From Heterobilharzia americana (lineage: Eukaryota; Platyhelminthes; Trematoda; Strigeidida; Schistosomatidae): a stretch of 64,000 nt of DNA. Of the stretch, positions 55,158 to 63,292 are shown one piece after another (the stretch's first letter is position 1; each line of letters opens with the position of its first letter). Both the position numbers and the translations under genes were made by a program. The stretch lies in assembly GCA_944470555.2 (NCBI GenBank), contig OX104127.1:53310934-53374933 (forward strand), read 5' to 3'. Under the pieces are notes generated by a model. That model saw only the letters and a list, made by a program, of their open reading frames with translations. It did no database searches and was not told where the DNA came from.

Positions 55158-55394
55158 CTTTCAAAAAGCCACCATTGAATTTCTCTCAATCATATGCTGA
55201 ATTAATTCTGGAACTTGCGTACACATCTAATTTAACACGTCAAGTCATAAGACCATTTAATCGGTATCATTTAGTAAATCAGTTGACTGAATGTGCACGC
55301 TTAATTCGTGGACGTATCGCATCTGGTGCTGCATGTATTCAGTTTCCCTCTTCAAATGATACCGAAAACAGTAATCAGCGTTTAGTTGATAAGT
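55158..55394 (+). CDS. Candidate host-gene exon
   Basis: An open frame of about 78 codons beginning after TTTGTCTTTCAAAAAG and ending at GATAA/GTGAGT, a strong 5' splice site (about 55,394). The encoded helical-looking stretch (SYAELILELAYTSNLTRQVI, then R-P-F-N-R-Y-H-L-V-N-Q-L) has no transposon motif and a balanced composition. It is on the same strand as the candidate exon at 51.1 kb, about 3.8 kb away, so both may belong to one gene with an RTE insertion in the intron. The 3' splice site is weaker (AAG rather than CAG/TAG). Function unknown. Confidence 0.5.
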
Positions 55395-55519
55395 GAGTGA
55401 TTTTTATTTTTAAAGTCATAAAAAACATTTTATTTTTTTTTCCAGGTCTCATTCTCACATTTATTGTACAGTTTAGGGATATTTTTGCTTTTAGATGCTT
55501 TAAATATTGTTGCGATAAA

Positions 55520-56230
55520 CATTACTTCGATCAATGTATGGCTGTCAAACATGGCCATTAAGAATAGAGGACATGAAAAGGCTTTATGTGTTAAACCACC
55601 GTTGTTTTCGCACTGTAGTTCTTCTGTCGTCATATCATCATGTCGGTAACTTAGAAGTCAGATGCAGCGTTTTAGAGAGAAGAGGAAAGTCAGTTGATGA
55701 GATGTTGAATCTTCATCGACTGAGTTGGCTGGGAACATGTGTTACTGATGCCTAGTCACCATCTGCTTCGTCGCGCAATGTTAGCTGAAGTAGGTTTAGA
55801 CTAAAGAAAAGTTAGAGGCGGCCAGACTAAAACATGCCGTCATTCCACGAAGTCTCTAACTATTGATCTGAGGCATGAAGAGGAATATGCACTTCCCGAT
55901 TGGGATCTGCATGACAACAGAAACCAGCAGTTGGAGACTTTAGATGATATGGCTTGATTTCAGTGGTGCAGATGTATCCACATAATATCTCCTTGTTAAT
56001 CATCTTGCCAGATTTTATTATTCACTCATTTTCCCTTGCTGTCTTTTTATGAATTTCTACCACTTTTGATTGCTTTCTTCGTTCCTTCTTTATGTTGCAT
56101 CTTGATCCATCCTCACTTGATTTGCTGATGTAAAGTGAAGCAACTTGGAACATTACGCTTAGTAATACCAGGTCCCATTTTGATATTTTCTGTGTGTCTA
56201 GTATCACTAGGAGTCATTCAATCCGGAAAA
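55520..56230 (+). mobile_element. RTE-type element, C-terminal region and 3' end
   Basis: The frame 55,534-55,755 has Y-G-C-Q-T-W-P-L-R-I-E-D-M-K-R-L, N-H-R-C-F-R, G-K-S-V-D-E-M-L-N-L-H-R-L-S-W-L-G-T, the post-RT C-terminus of an RTE-type family. It continues past a stop with K-V-R-G-G-Q-T-K-type and R-L-G-type remnants to about 55,960, then 3' UTR. Other copies: 57,480-57,765 (minus), 61,020-61,340 (plus), 51,960-52,250 (minus). RT itself is absent, as in a 5'-truncated insertion. Confidence 0.8.
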
Positions 56231-56640
56231 AAATTGTAAAGCGTTTAATATTATCATCATTGTATGAGAATAAATTCAATTAGGGCAGTGAAAAATAAGA
56301 AATTCACACCGAAATACAGTTTACATTGTGCACAAATTTTAGATGTTTAGAAAAGATCTACCTACTGGCAGATAAGTTGTCATTTCTGATTTTATGTAAA
56401 CTTTATACTCATATGAAATTTTCTGCAATATAATGCTCAAACATTACTAAACAGAGTCTGAACCCATAATTCAGTATTGAATGGTCGGGCACCTGGACCA
56501 CTGATTCAGAACTTCTTTTCTCAACAATGAAAAAAAGCCAGAGCGCATATCAAGCAGTAATTAAAAATGCCCGATTGTACACCATGCTTTCAGGTCTAAA
56601 ACTTGGAATAAGAAAATGATCATATACTTTTGAATTTGGG
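56231..56640. other. Unassigned AT-rich DNA
   Basis: No supported feature. Confidence 0.35.
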
Positions 56641-56649
56641 GGTTTGTGG

Positions 56650-56890
56650 GGATTTAGAGATATTTTAAGTTGGTTTTCATCGTGGACTGATATCAGTTGG
56701 AGGAACATTAAGAGCATAGGAGCACTAGAACGCTATTTTGTCCTAGTATGGGACTCTTCAACAGTGCGCACCTACGACCCCGCCCTCCAGGGGTCGAATC
56801 CACCACCTTCAGGTTCCGTGGCTAGCACGTTACCATTGATCCAATGAGTCGGAATCCGGTGGTTTATATTTCCAACTTCTGTCAGTTCAT
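56650..56890 (-). mobile_element. SINE family 2, minus copy
   Basis: The tRNA-like head is at the right (B box GGTTCGA-like as GGGTCGAATCC read inverted near 56,795), with a hammerhead-derived part at about 56,735-56,775 and the tail CCAACTGATATCAGTCC at the left. Core words are changed to TTGAAGA and AAAA, so the ribozyme is dead. It abuts a plus copy, giving a head-to-head pair. Confidence 0.7.
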
Positions 56891-57115
56891 GGCATAGTGC
56901 GACCATCACTCAGTGTCAATGGTAACGTACTGGCCGGGGAACCTGAAGGCCATAGGTTCGATCCTTGAAGGGTTGGGTCGTGGGTGCGCACTGCTGAGAA
57001 GTCCCATACAGCCATCCACTGCTCCCAGGTTTCCGTTGTTCCTCCAACTGATGTCAGTCCATGATGAAAAGCAACTTAAAATATACTCTTATTATCGAAG
57101 TCAGACAAGCAGACA
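56891..57115 (+). mobile_element. SINE family 2, plus copy
   Basis: Head TCAATGGTAACGTACTGG with B box GGTTCGATCC (about 56,953), then GGGTCGTGGGTGCGCACTG, CTGAGAA in place of CTGAGGA, and a deletion in the stem II/III part. Tail CTCCAACTGATGTCAGTCC. The ribozyme is dead. Confidence 0.7.
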
Positions 57116-57289
57116 ACTTGTGAGCTGACGTCTTTGCGTAGCACTCTAAGTTGCCACACCTCATACCAGCATATCAAGTGAGAATGCACCATGATAAAAG
57201 GTGAATAAATAAAGGATAAAGGTTGAGTATTTTGACCGAGTATAGCTACGAGAAGTTACAAGTATTGGTGAACAACAACACAGGTGGTG

Positions 57290-57465
57290 GCTCTCGTGCC
57301 CGAGTGGCCTAGCAGATAACAGTTTGGAGTTGGAAGCGATGAGTACTGGGTCCGAGTCTCAGTGGGAGTAAAATCACTCAATGTGCTGCAGATACATCTA
57401 GTTGACGAGTTCAAAATAGGAAGAAACGTGCCTTCTGGATTCTTTTACTAGCCACCAAGTAGGCC
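57290..57465 (+). mobile_element. Smα-like SINE with hammerhead relic
   Basis: The head has an A box (GAGTGGCCTAGCAGATAAC) and a B box GGGTCCGAGTC near 57,350, then GCAGATACATC, TTGACGA for CTGACGA, a disrupted stem II (GTTC/GGAA), GAAAC intact, and GCCTTCTGGATTC. It retains the GAAA core but lost the first core C and stem II. Confidence 0.7.
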
Positions 57466-57479
57466 ACAAAGAATAAAGT

Positions 57480-57765
57480 AGTCAAAGTGGTAGAAGGTCA
57501 TCAAAGGAGGAATGGAACAATGATGAAATTCATTGTGACAGTTGAAACGAAGATAATGTATGAATACATCTACATCACTGAAATCGATCCTAACCACTGA
57601 TTTATGGGATCACGTGGACCCAGTCGGGATATCTACATTTACCTACACACATCAGACCAACAGTTAAAGGCATAATGGAGAGATGTCATGTTTTAGTCTT
57701 GGCTGCCTCTAACTTTTCTTCAGCCTAAATCTACTTCAGCTAACATTGTGAAGTGGGGCAATGAT
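57480..57765 (-). mobile_element. RTE-type C-terminal fragment
   Basis: Minus-strand reading gives M-L-A-E-V-D-L-G, R-K-V-R-G-S-Q-D, then R-L-G-P-R-D and N-Q-W-L, matching 55,770-55,960. It is short and has stops. Confidence 0.6.
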
Positions 57766-57984
57766 ATTAATCTTTAAAATAAATCTAAAATTTCTTAATA
57801 TATCGATTGTTGACTACTATTGTGTAACTTTTTCTTCAATCATTTTCATTGTTGTTTTTTTTCCAAACACTTTTGACCACTTCGTTTCCACGTATATTCT
57901 TAAATTTAAAACTAATGTTGAGAGAGTAATGAGCTTCGTATCGGTCTGGTTTCGCCCTTACTTAGCCATGATGACCACATGAAC

Positions 57985-58180
57985 TAAAGACAGACACCTT
58001 GACTTCTCCTCTTCTATATACATTAACCAGTTCAACTGCTCCTGTGGAGCTAGTTACATTGGACGTACAGTTAGACAAGTCCGTCGTCGAATCACCGAGC
58101 ATCACCCTTCATGGCTAAGTAAGGGAGAAAAGAAAACTAATTTTGGATTATGAGTCGATGTAGATATTTTGGAGTACTGA
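57985..58180 (+). pseudogene. PLE lineage 1 GIY-YIG fragment
   Basis: Reads Y-I-N-Q-F-N-C-S-C-G-A-S-Y-I-G-R-T-V-R-Q-V-R-R-R, with the complete Y-I-G-R and C-S-C-G features, then E-H-H-P-S-W-L-S-K-G. No RT lies upstream within it. It is followed 210 bp later by another copy of the same domain. Confidence 0.75.
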
Positions 58181-58389
58181 AGCTTTTTCACAATACTATA
58201 TACAGAAATATATATTATCCTCGGAATTCCTAGTTATAAAAAACACTAACCTTTGTAATTACTAATTCAGGAAATTTCAATATAAAGTTAATCGTTGTAA
58301 TAAAAGCTTTATGACAAAAAAATATCACATGATATAGAAGAACTGCGACCTAATATCATATCACAGTATATTTCATAGGAATTTTCTTA

Positions 58390-58690
58390 TTGAAAACTAT
58401 AACAAGACATGTAAGCGAACAATTAAATCTCATCAGGCTTCACTCTAATATACATAACTTCCAATGTATTTATAAAATATCAATCAATCAAGGTAATTTG
58501 TGGGACAATAACAACAATAAGGAATATGGATTGTGTCAAACGAAGTTAGCTAGTTTTGCCACTTCCATGTATATTTACCAGTTTAATTACTCCTGTGGAG
58601 ACAGTTATATTGGGCGTACGACTAGGCAACTTAACCAACGTATTGCTGAACATCTACCTTCGTGGTTGGCTAAAGGATAGGATAATTATA
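58390..58690 (+). pseudogene. PLE lineage 1 GIY-YIG endonuclease fragment (best copy)
   Basis: A 97-codon frame. The N-terminal third (R-L-H-S-N-I-H-N-F-Q) is encoded by the same DNA block that occurs at 840-930, 4,315-4,400 and 59,965-60,110. Then comes M-Y-I-Y-Q-F-N-Y-S-C-G-D-S-Y-I-G-R-T-T-R-Q with the GIY-YIG signature and its Arg, and A-E-H-L-P-S-W-L. The RT is missing: the sequence jumps from the upstream block to the nuclease, so an internal deletion or recombination removed the RT. It could not act alone. Confidence 0.8.
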
Positions 58691-58694
58691 GGAT

Positions 58695-58800
58695 AAGTAT
58701 AATTGTTTTTATATGATACCGTCGTTGATTGGACCGAATCAGCATATGGTCTCCTGTGCGGATGCCTCGATATTGACAGCGTTCTAATTATGTTAATGAT
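58695..58800 (+). repeat. PLE-associated terminal repeat motif, copy 3
   Basis: ATATGATACCGTCGTTG and CGGATGCCTCGATATTG are shared with 59,545-59,640 and 4,690-4,770. It interrupts the PLE coding order seen at 1,895-1,910 and leads into the hammerhead pair. Confidence 0.6.
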
Positions 58801-58801
58801 G

Positions 58802-58880
58802 GATCATGGCTAGCAGTGGAATCCAGGATGCCCATTTCGTCCTATTTGGGACTCGTCAGCTGGATGTACCTGCTTCCCAG
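58802..58880 (-). mobile_element. Smα-type hammerhead unit, minus arm
   Basis: Forms an imperfect inverted repeat with 58,905-58,985, spacer about 25 nt. It holds only the ribozyme-bearing half of the SINE; no tRNA-like head is present. Confidence 0.75.
58815..58872 (-). ncRNA. Hammerhead ribozyme, type I, core intact
   Basis: Best hammerhead in the window. CTGACGA (58,859-58,853), stem II GTCC/GGAC with loop CAAATA, GAAA (58,838-58,835), short stem III AUG/CAU, cleavage predicted after C at 58,827, and a six-pair stem I (AUCCAG/CUGGAU) extended by GGTAC for tertiary contacts. All invariant core bases are present. Stem III has only three pairs with a two-base loop, so activity may be weak or need dimerisation. 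It follows the Schistosoma Smα hammerhead design. Confidence 0.8.
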
Positions 58881-58904
58881 TGAGTGGTGTTGTTCCCACC
58901 GAGA

Positions 58905-58985
58905 TGCAGGTACGCCCAGCTGACGAGTCCCAAATAGGACGAAATGCGCATTTTGAATTCCACTGCTAGCCATAATCCATCATTA
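58905..58985 (+). mobile_element. Smα-type hammerhead unit, plus arm
   Basis: Partner of the minus arm; ends GATTCC-like AATTCCACTGCTAGCC. Followed directly by PLE lineage 1 sequence (58,990 onward). Confidence 0.75.
58906..58962 (+). ncRNA. Hammerhead ribozyme, core intact, stem I weakened
   Basis: CTGACGA (58,920-58,926), stem II GTCC/GGAC, GAAA (58,941-58,944), stem III ATGC/GCAT, cleavage after U at 58,952. Stem I keeps only about three pairs, one of them G-U, because the 3' strand reads TTGAATTCC rather than CTGGATTCC, so cleavage is doubtful. Confidence 0.65.
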
Positions 58986-58989
58986 ACAT

Positions 58990-59420
58990 AAATCTATAAG
59001 AAGCTCTATTTTGTTGCATCTAGTTGATACTGATCACAGAGTAGATAAGATGAAAGTGGTCAAAGTGATTTACCGCATATCAGTGAACCTTTCCGATGGA
59101 GTTCGAGTCCACCTTTTACACATAGCTGAGACTATAGGAATTTGAGTAAACAATCCACACCTCTGTATCCAGAAGAAATTTGTACAGCCTTTATCCCTGC
59201 CTTGGCCAGGGAGAACTTAATGAATGACTTTACTTATGAATCTTAAAATGTACTTCTCCTTTTTATTTTATTTCATTTCGTCACCCCTTTCAAATTACTA
59301 CTATATTCACATTCAACTCTTATTTATTTACCGCCTTCAACCTCCAGTATCACACAACCTTATTATCTTTTTTTGTTTTTTTACCCTTTGACCTACATTG
59401 CCTGTCTATCTGTATGAACA
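58990..59420 (+). pseudogene. PLE lineage 1 C-terminal tail and 3' region
   Basis: Continues the PLE after the hammerhead insertion: H-L-V-D-T-D-H-R-V-D-K, V-I-Y-R-I-S-V-N-L-S-D-G-V-R-V-H-L-L-H-I-A-E, matching 1,920-2,045 and the conserved post-nuclease region of PLEs, then a noncoding 3' region matching 3,690-3,860. Confidence 0.7.
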
Positions 59421-59534
59421 CCCTTTTAAATTGTCGTGTCATTAAGAACAGGGTGAGGCTAAAAGTTATCTCCAAGTCTTATCGTCTTCGCGATAGGTTG
59501 TACGATTGTTTGTAAGAATACAAACATTTTCTGT

Positions 59535-59665
59535 GTTTGTGTAATTGTTTTTATATGATACCGTTGTTGCTTGGACTGAATTGATCAGTCTCTATTAGCA
59601 TATGGGCTCCTGTGCGGATGCCTTGATATTGCCTGCATTCTAATTGCTAGCCCACGATCCATCAT
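59535..59665 (+). repeat. PLE-associated terminal repeat motif, copy 4
   Basis: Same words as copy 3 (TTTTTATATGATACCG, GGCTCCTGTGCGGATGCC) located at the 3' end of the lineage 1 element. This places the motif at an element terminus. Confidence 0.6.
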
Positions 59666-59960
59666 TATTTTCTGTGTTCTCTATAAGTATTTTACTGAAC
59701 TGCTTAGTTTTTACAATGCCGCCTGTCACTGAAACATGTTTTAAACCATTTATTCATGTGAAAAGTATTGGCTACACTTGCGTTTCTAAGGCGGAAAGAA
59801 AGTACAATTATTCAGAATGAACGATACTCACACATCACAATGAGTAAGTTGAGGCTTCAAATTACATTCAAAAGGATTTATGATTACAGTTTTCACTTCA
59901 GAATATATGCATACATAACACACAGTATATACATTTTTTCAGACAGAATGTTATAACATC
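59666..59960. other. Unassigned AT-rich DNA
   Basis: No feature recognised beyond a 62-codon frame without motifs. Confidence 0.3.
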
Positions 59961-59964
59961 TGGG

Positions 59965-60115
59965 GATAACTTTTAGCCGCATCCTTATGAACATTCGTAT
60001 TAACCTTTCTACAATCCGTATTCCTTATTGTTGTCCCGTAGCTTACCTTGATTGGTTGAAAGTTATGTATATTAGAGTGAAGCCTGATGAGATCTAATTG
60101 AAAACAATAAGAATT
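59965..60115 (-). mobile_element. PLE lineage 1 fragment
   Basis: Minus-strand frame with D-L-I-R-L-H-S-N-I-H-N-F-Q followed by Y-G-T-T-I-R-N-T-D-C, the inverse of 58,420-58,535. Confidence 0.65.
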
Positions 60116-60430
60116 TTTAACAGTTATTAAAAAGAACACCAAACACATACAATCGAAATGATTCTGCACTTGTCCGAGATAATATAGAAAATTCTACTAC
60201 CTTTATCATCATAGAGAAGGAGAGAAAATTAGGAATATATAAAGTCTGTTTCAAAGTTGTGTAGTTACCTGATATGAATATGGACAATAAATTGTGTCCG
60301 AAACGTTATCCAATGAATGCTACTGTTTCACTGTGTGATATTTCTAATAAATAGACTAAAATAGAGTTACTGAAAACTGTTATTATACTTTAAGTGAAAG
60401 TTAAATTAAAAGTAATTATAATTACTCATT
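60116..60430. other. Unassigned AT-rich DNA
   Basis: No feature recognised. Confidence 0.3.
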
Positions 60431-60432
60431 GT

Positions 60433-60556
60433 GGTGGGGTCGTGGGTGCGCACTGCTGAGGAGTCCCATACCACCACGAAACAGCTGTCCAGTGCTCCCA
60501 GGTTTCCTTTGTTCCTCCAACTGATGTCAGTCTACGATGAATAACAACTTGAAATA
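60433..60556 (+). mobile_element. SINE family 2, hammerhead and tail part
   Basis: Starts at GGGGTCGTGGGTGCGCACTG and runs through the family tail; the tRNA-like head is missing. It is directly repeated about 404 bp downstream. Confidence 0.75.
60450..60495 (+). ncRNA. Hammerhead ribozyme (SINE family 2), core intact, stem II weak
   Basis: Stem I GCACTG (60,450-60,455) pairs perfectly with CAGTGC (60,490-60,495). The core CTGAGGA fits CUGANGA; GAAA and stem III ACAG/CTGT are intact; predicted cleavage is after C60,489. Stem II retains only G-C and U-A because the 3' strand reads CCAC rather than GGAC. Confidence 0.65.
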
Positions 60557-60764
60557 TTTCCAAATCTCCACAACTCCCTCAGAATTCAATTCAACTGGTG
60601 CTCATTGGTGACTAGCTTCGAGAAGTATTCCCCAAGTTGCAATGAGAAGTCGTGACCGGTGGAGTCAAAGCCTGATGGTGGTGAGGACAGATACTCAGCG
60701 ATGACATTGGGTGGCGGTTGCGCTATATATCGTGAGCTAACAGAAGTTGGAAATATGGAGCATT

Positions 60765-60990
60765 GGATTGTGACCCAGTGGCTCAATGGTAACGCGCTGG
60801 CCGCGGGACCTGAAGGTCGCGGGTTCGGTCCCTGCTAGTGGGGTCGTGGGTGCGCAGTGCTGGGGAGTCCCATACTAGGACGAAACAGCTGTCCAGTGCT
60901 CCCAGGTTTCCTTTGTTCCTCCAACTGATATCAGTCTTCGATGAATAACAACTTGAAATAATTTCAAATCTCCACAACTCCCTCAAAATT
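60765..60990 (+). mobile_element. SINE family 2, full copy
   Basis: tRNA-like head with A box TGGCTCAATGG (60,779-60,789) and B box GGTTCGGTCCC (60,822-60,832), linker GTGGGGTCGTGGGTGCG, hammerhead, tail CTCCAACTGATATCAGTC... AACTTGAAATA. This is the reference copy for the family here; Pol III transcription is plausible but not shown. Confidence 0.8.
60854..60899 (+). ncRNA. Hammerhead ribozyme relic (SINE family 2), stem II intact
   Basis: Stem II GTCC/GGAC (60,867-60,870 with 60,878-60,881) and stem III ACAG/CTGT are intact, GAAA is present, and the cleavage site would be after C60,893. The first core reads CTGGGGA instead of CTGAGGA and stem I has one mismatch, so this copy should be poor or inactive. 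Confidence 0.6.
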
Positions 60991-61019
60991 CATTGTATTC
61001 AGTTGGATAAGTAATTTTG

Positions 61020-61480
61020 AGGTCAGGTGTAGGGTGCTAGACAAAATCGGCAAATCAATTGATGCGATTGTGAACCTTCATTGTTTAAGATGATTTGGAT
61101 ACATGCTATGCATCCTGTCTACCTCCATGTACTATCCTAGGAGAAATTAGATTAAGCTAAAAAAGAGTTCAGGTTGACCAATTCAAACATGATAACAGTC
61201 AATGCAGTCACTTGCTATTAGTGTAAGTTGTGTGTGGGGGATGCAGATCACCTGATTAACGTCTTTGACATGAAAGAAATCAGCAGGTGAATACATTTAA
61301 AAATCGATCATATTGGTGCTGATGTACTCTCATTGTTTGAAATCTTCCAAAGCTTGACTATTCGCACTAACCGTTATCTGTAAGATCTTTATTCTTTCAC
61401 ATAACTTTGTCTATTTTGATATCAGTCCTTTTCTATTCACCTCTTCTTTATATACTACTGTGAAGTGTAGTAACTTGAGG
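61020..61480 (+). mobile_element. RTE-type C-terminal fragment and 3' end, decayed
   Basis: Islands S-I-D-A-I-V-N-L-H-C-L-R-W-F-G-Y (about 61,055-61,105; usual V-N-L-H-R-L-R-W-L-G), K-K-S-S-G, and a 3' UTR with words of 56,090-56,150 (CTTCTTTATAT, GTGAAGTGTAGTAACTTG). Stops throughout. Confidence 0.6.
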
Positions 61481-61875
61481 TGATTCACCTGTATGTGAGG
61501 TTCTACGTTGGTTTTATCAGTATTCACGTGATATGTATGCATAATTCATTTGAATAAGATGTAATATGCATATAAATTGATAATTTTCTTTCAAAATTCT
61601 CGTTATTTAATCTGGTTATTATGAAATGGCTTAGTTCGTCTTCTTTATACTAAAAATACCTTACCTAAAGTAATGATTGATTTTACCAAGAAGACTGAAA
61701 CTATTTTATTCTATTCTTCAAAATTCGTCACTGAAATATGCGCACAATGGGGTACATAATATTGTTTTGTATGTTATTAAAATAAATCTCATCTGACTAA
61801 CTGTTTACCTAAGGAATTCATCACCAGAGTAGTAGGTCTTGATTGAAGGTAATCAACAGCAAAACCTTGCTTAGT
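61481..61875. other. Unassigned AT-rich DNA
   Basis: No supported feature. Confidence 0.35.
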
Positions 61876-61879
61876 TTGC

Positions 61880-62394
61880 TAGTTGACTAGTTCATTAGTT
61901 GGGAAAGCAACAGGACTAGATGGAATTCCTTCAGAAGCACTAAAAACAAACACAGAGACATCACACTCTAGAAGATTTGAATTTCGCCAGATATGATGAT
62001 TTATGTCTAATGTCTCACAAACTCGAAGATGTACAGGTAAAAACCTACAAGTTGACAGAAGAGGCAAGACAGCAAAGACGGGACTTCAGGTGAATGTAGA
62101 GAAGACAGAGGCGGTGAAGATACCCAACCAACAACAGCAACAACAATAACAACAAGCACCATCAACAGGAGAAATTTAAAGGAAGTAGTCTCTTTCACCT
62201 ACACATACCTAGGCAGTATCATCTCAACTACAGGCGGCACAGACGAGGACGTCAAAGCCAGGATCGGAAAGACAGCAAGACAGGCATTCATTAACCTGAA
62301 ATCAGTGTAGAGATCTACTGCACTGCACTGCACTCCACTCCACTCAGCATAAAGTGTGAACAACATCCCGATTTTCAACACTAATTTGAGTCTT
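61880..62394 (+). pseudogene. RTE-clade RT fragment with internal deletion
   Basis: Begins with V-G-K-A-T-G-L-D-G-I-P-S-E-A-L-K (the K-A-x-G-x-D-G-I-P entry to RT), then jumps at about 61,965 to the sequence around motif C (R-R-F-E-F-R, M-S-x-x-x-Q-T-R-R) and on to L-Q-V-N-V-E-K-T-E and T-Y-L-G-S-I-I-S-T-T-like thumb. Motifs A and B are deleted. Ends at an inverted junction at 62,394/62,395. Confidence 0.7.
62316..62345. repeat. Short CACTG/CACTC tandem
   Basis: Five-base units (CTGCA, CTCCA) in tandem inside the RTE fragment. Confidence 0.6.
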
Positions 62395-63292
62395 CTCTAC
62401 GTTCACTTGAAGTCCCGTCTTCGCTGCCCTGCCTTGCCTCTTCTGTCAACTTGTTGATTTTCGCCTGTATATTTTCAAGTTTGTGAGACTTTAAACATAA
62501 ATCATCACCTCTGGCTAAGTCTAAATCTTCTAGGGTCTTCCCACCGGTCAAGCAGCATATACTCCTCTTCTTGCTCCTCACAGCTTGTTGCATGATGCAG
62601 TCCAGTTGAGTCGACCACAATCAGGAAGATGATCAGTGATAGTAGTTAGCAGCCTTGTCTTACTCTTGTCTTCATTTCAAAGGTGTCACTGAGCTTTCCA
62701 TTGTAAATCACTAGGCAGGTAGCCTGATTATATAGAATATAGCTGCTGTTGAATGAGGTTGATAAAGATTTGTGGCACTAAAAGCGTAGTATAGAAGCAG
62801 CAGCTGCCTGCCAAATTACTTGCCAGTGGATGCTGTCGAATGCCTTTTGAATGTCGATGAAGTTGAGGTAGAGAGTTGACTGCCATTCTACAGTCTGTTC
62901 TATTATGATGCATTGTGTAGCGTTGGAATTTGATCTGCACATGATTTGTTTTTCCTGAAGCCAGCCAGCCAGGTTGTTCGATTGTAATTTTGAATGGAGA
63001 AGAATGTTTAGTCTCTGCAAGATGATGGTGCTTAATATTTTGGTTGGAGTGGACAAGAGGATTATTCCGCGTAAGTTCTTGTTCTTGCAAAAACTTACTT
63101 CTTCCTTGTTTGGGAGTTTGGCAAGGTAACGTTTATTCTCATCAGCAGGTACCTTTCTTTCCTTCCAAACCTTCTGTAATAGTGATGTAAGCGTGTCCGC
63201 TGTTGTGTGCTCGTTGTTGTCGTCTGGGTAACAATATCGGAGTAGATTATTGACTTTCCAGTTGACAGTTGGTAGAGTCCATTCCATTCCAT
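62395..63292 (-). pseudogene. RTE-clade reverse transcriptase fragment
   Basis: From 63,292 down: L-L-Q-K-V-W-K, K-R-Y-L-A-K-L-P-N-K (motif 1), L-R-G-I-I-L-L-S-T-P-T-K-I-L (motif 2), N-A-T-Q-C-I-I-I-E-Q (decayed D-Q-I-x-x-L-R-x-I-I-E-Q), L-Y-L-N-F-I-D-I-Q-K-A-F-D-S-I (motif A with catalytic Asp), then, in another frame, V-V-D-like W-S-T-Q-L-D-C-I-M-Q and D-L-A-R-G-D-D-L-C-L (motif C; D-F-A-D-D-L is usual). It ends at G-T-S-S-E-R-R-E-D at 62,395. Closest to 9,130-9,720 and to 1-155. Frameshifted and inactive. Confidence 0.75.

Noticed and set aside
60586..60986. Minus-strand frames across 60.6-61.0 kb
   Set aside because: They run antisense through a SINE with a tRNA-like head and hammerhead; no coding evidence.
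61880..63292. Twin-primed single RTE insertion
   Set aside because: Twin priming would put the inverted 5' part upstream of the sense 3' part; here sense is left and antisense right, and the fragments overlap in the family sequence.
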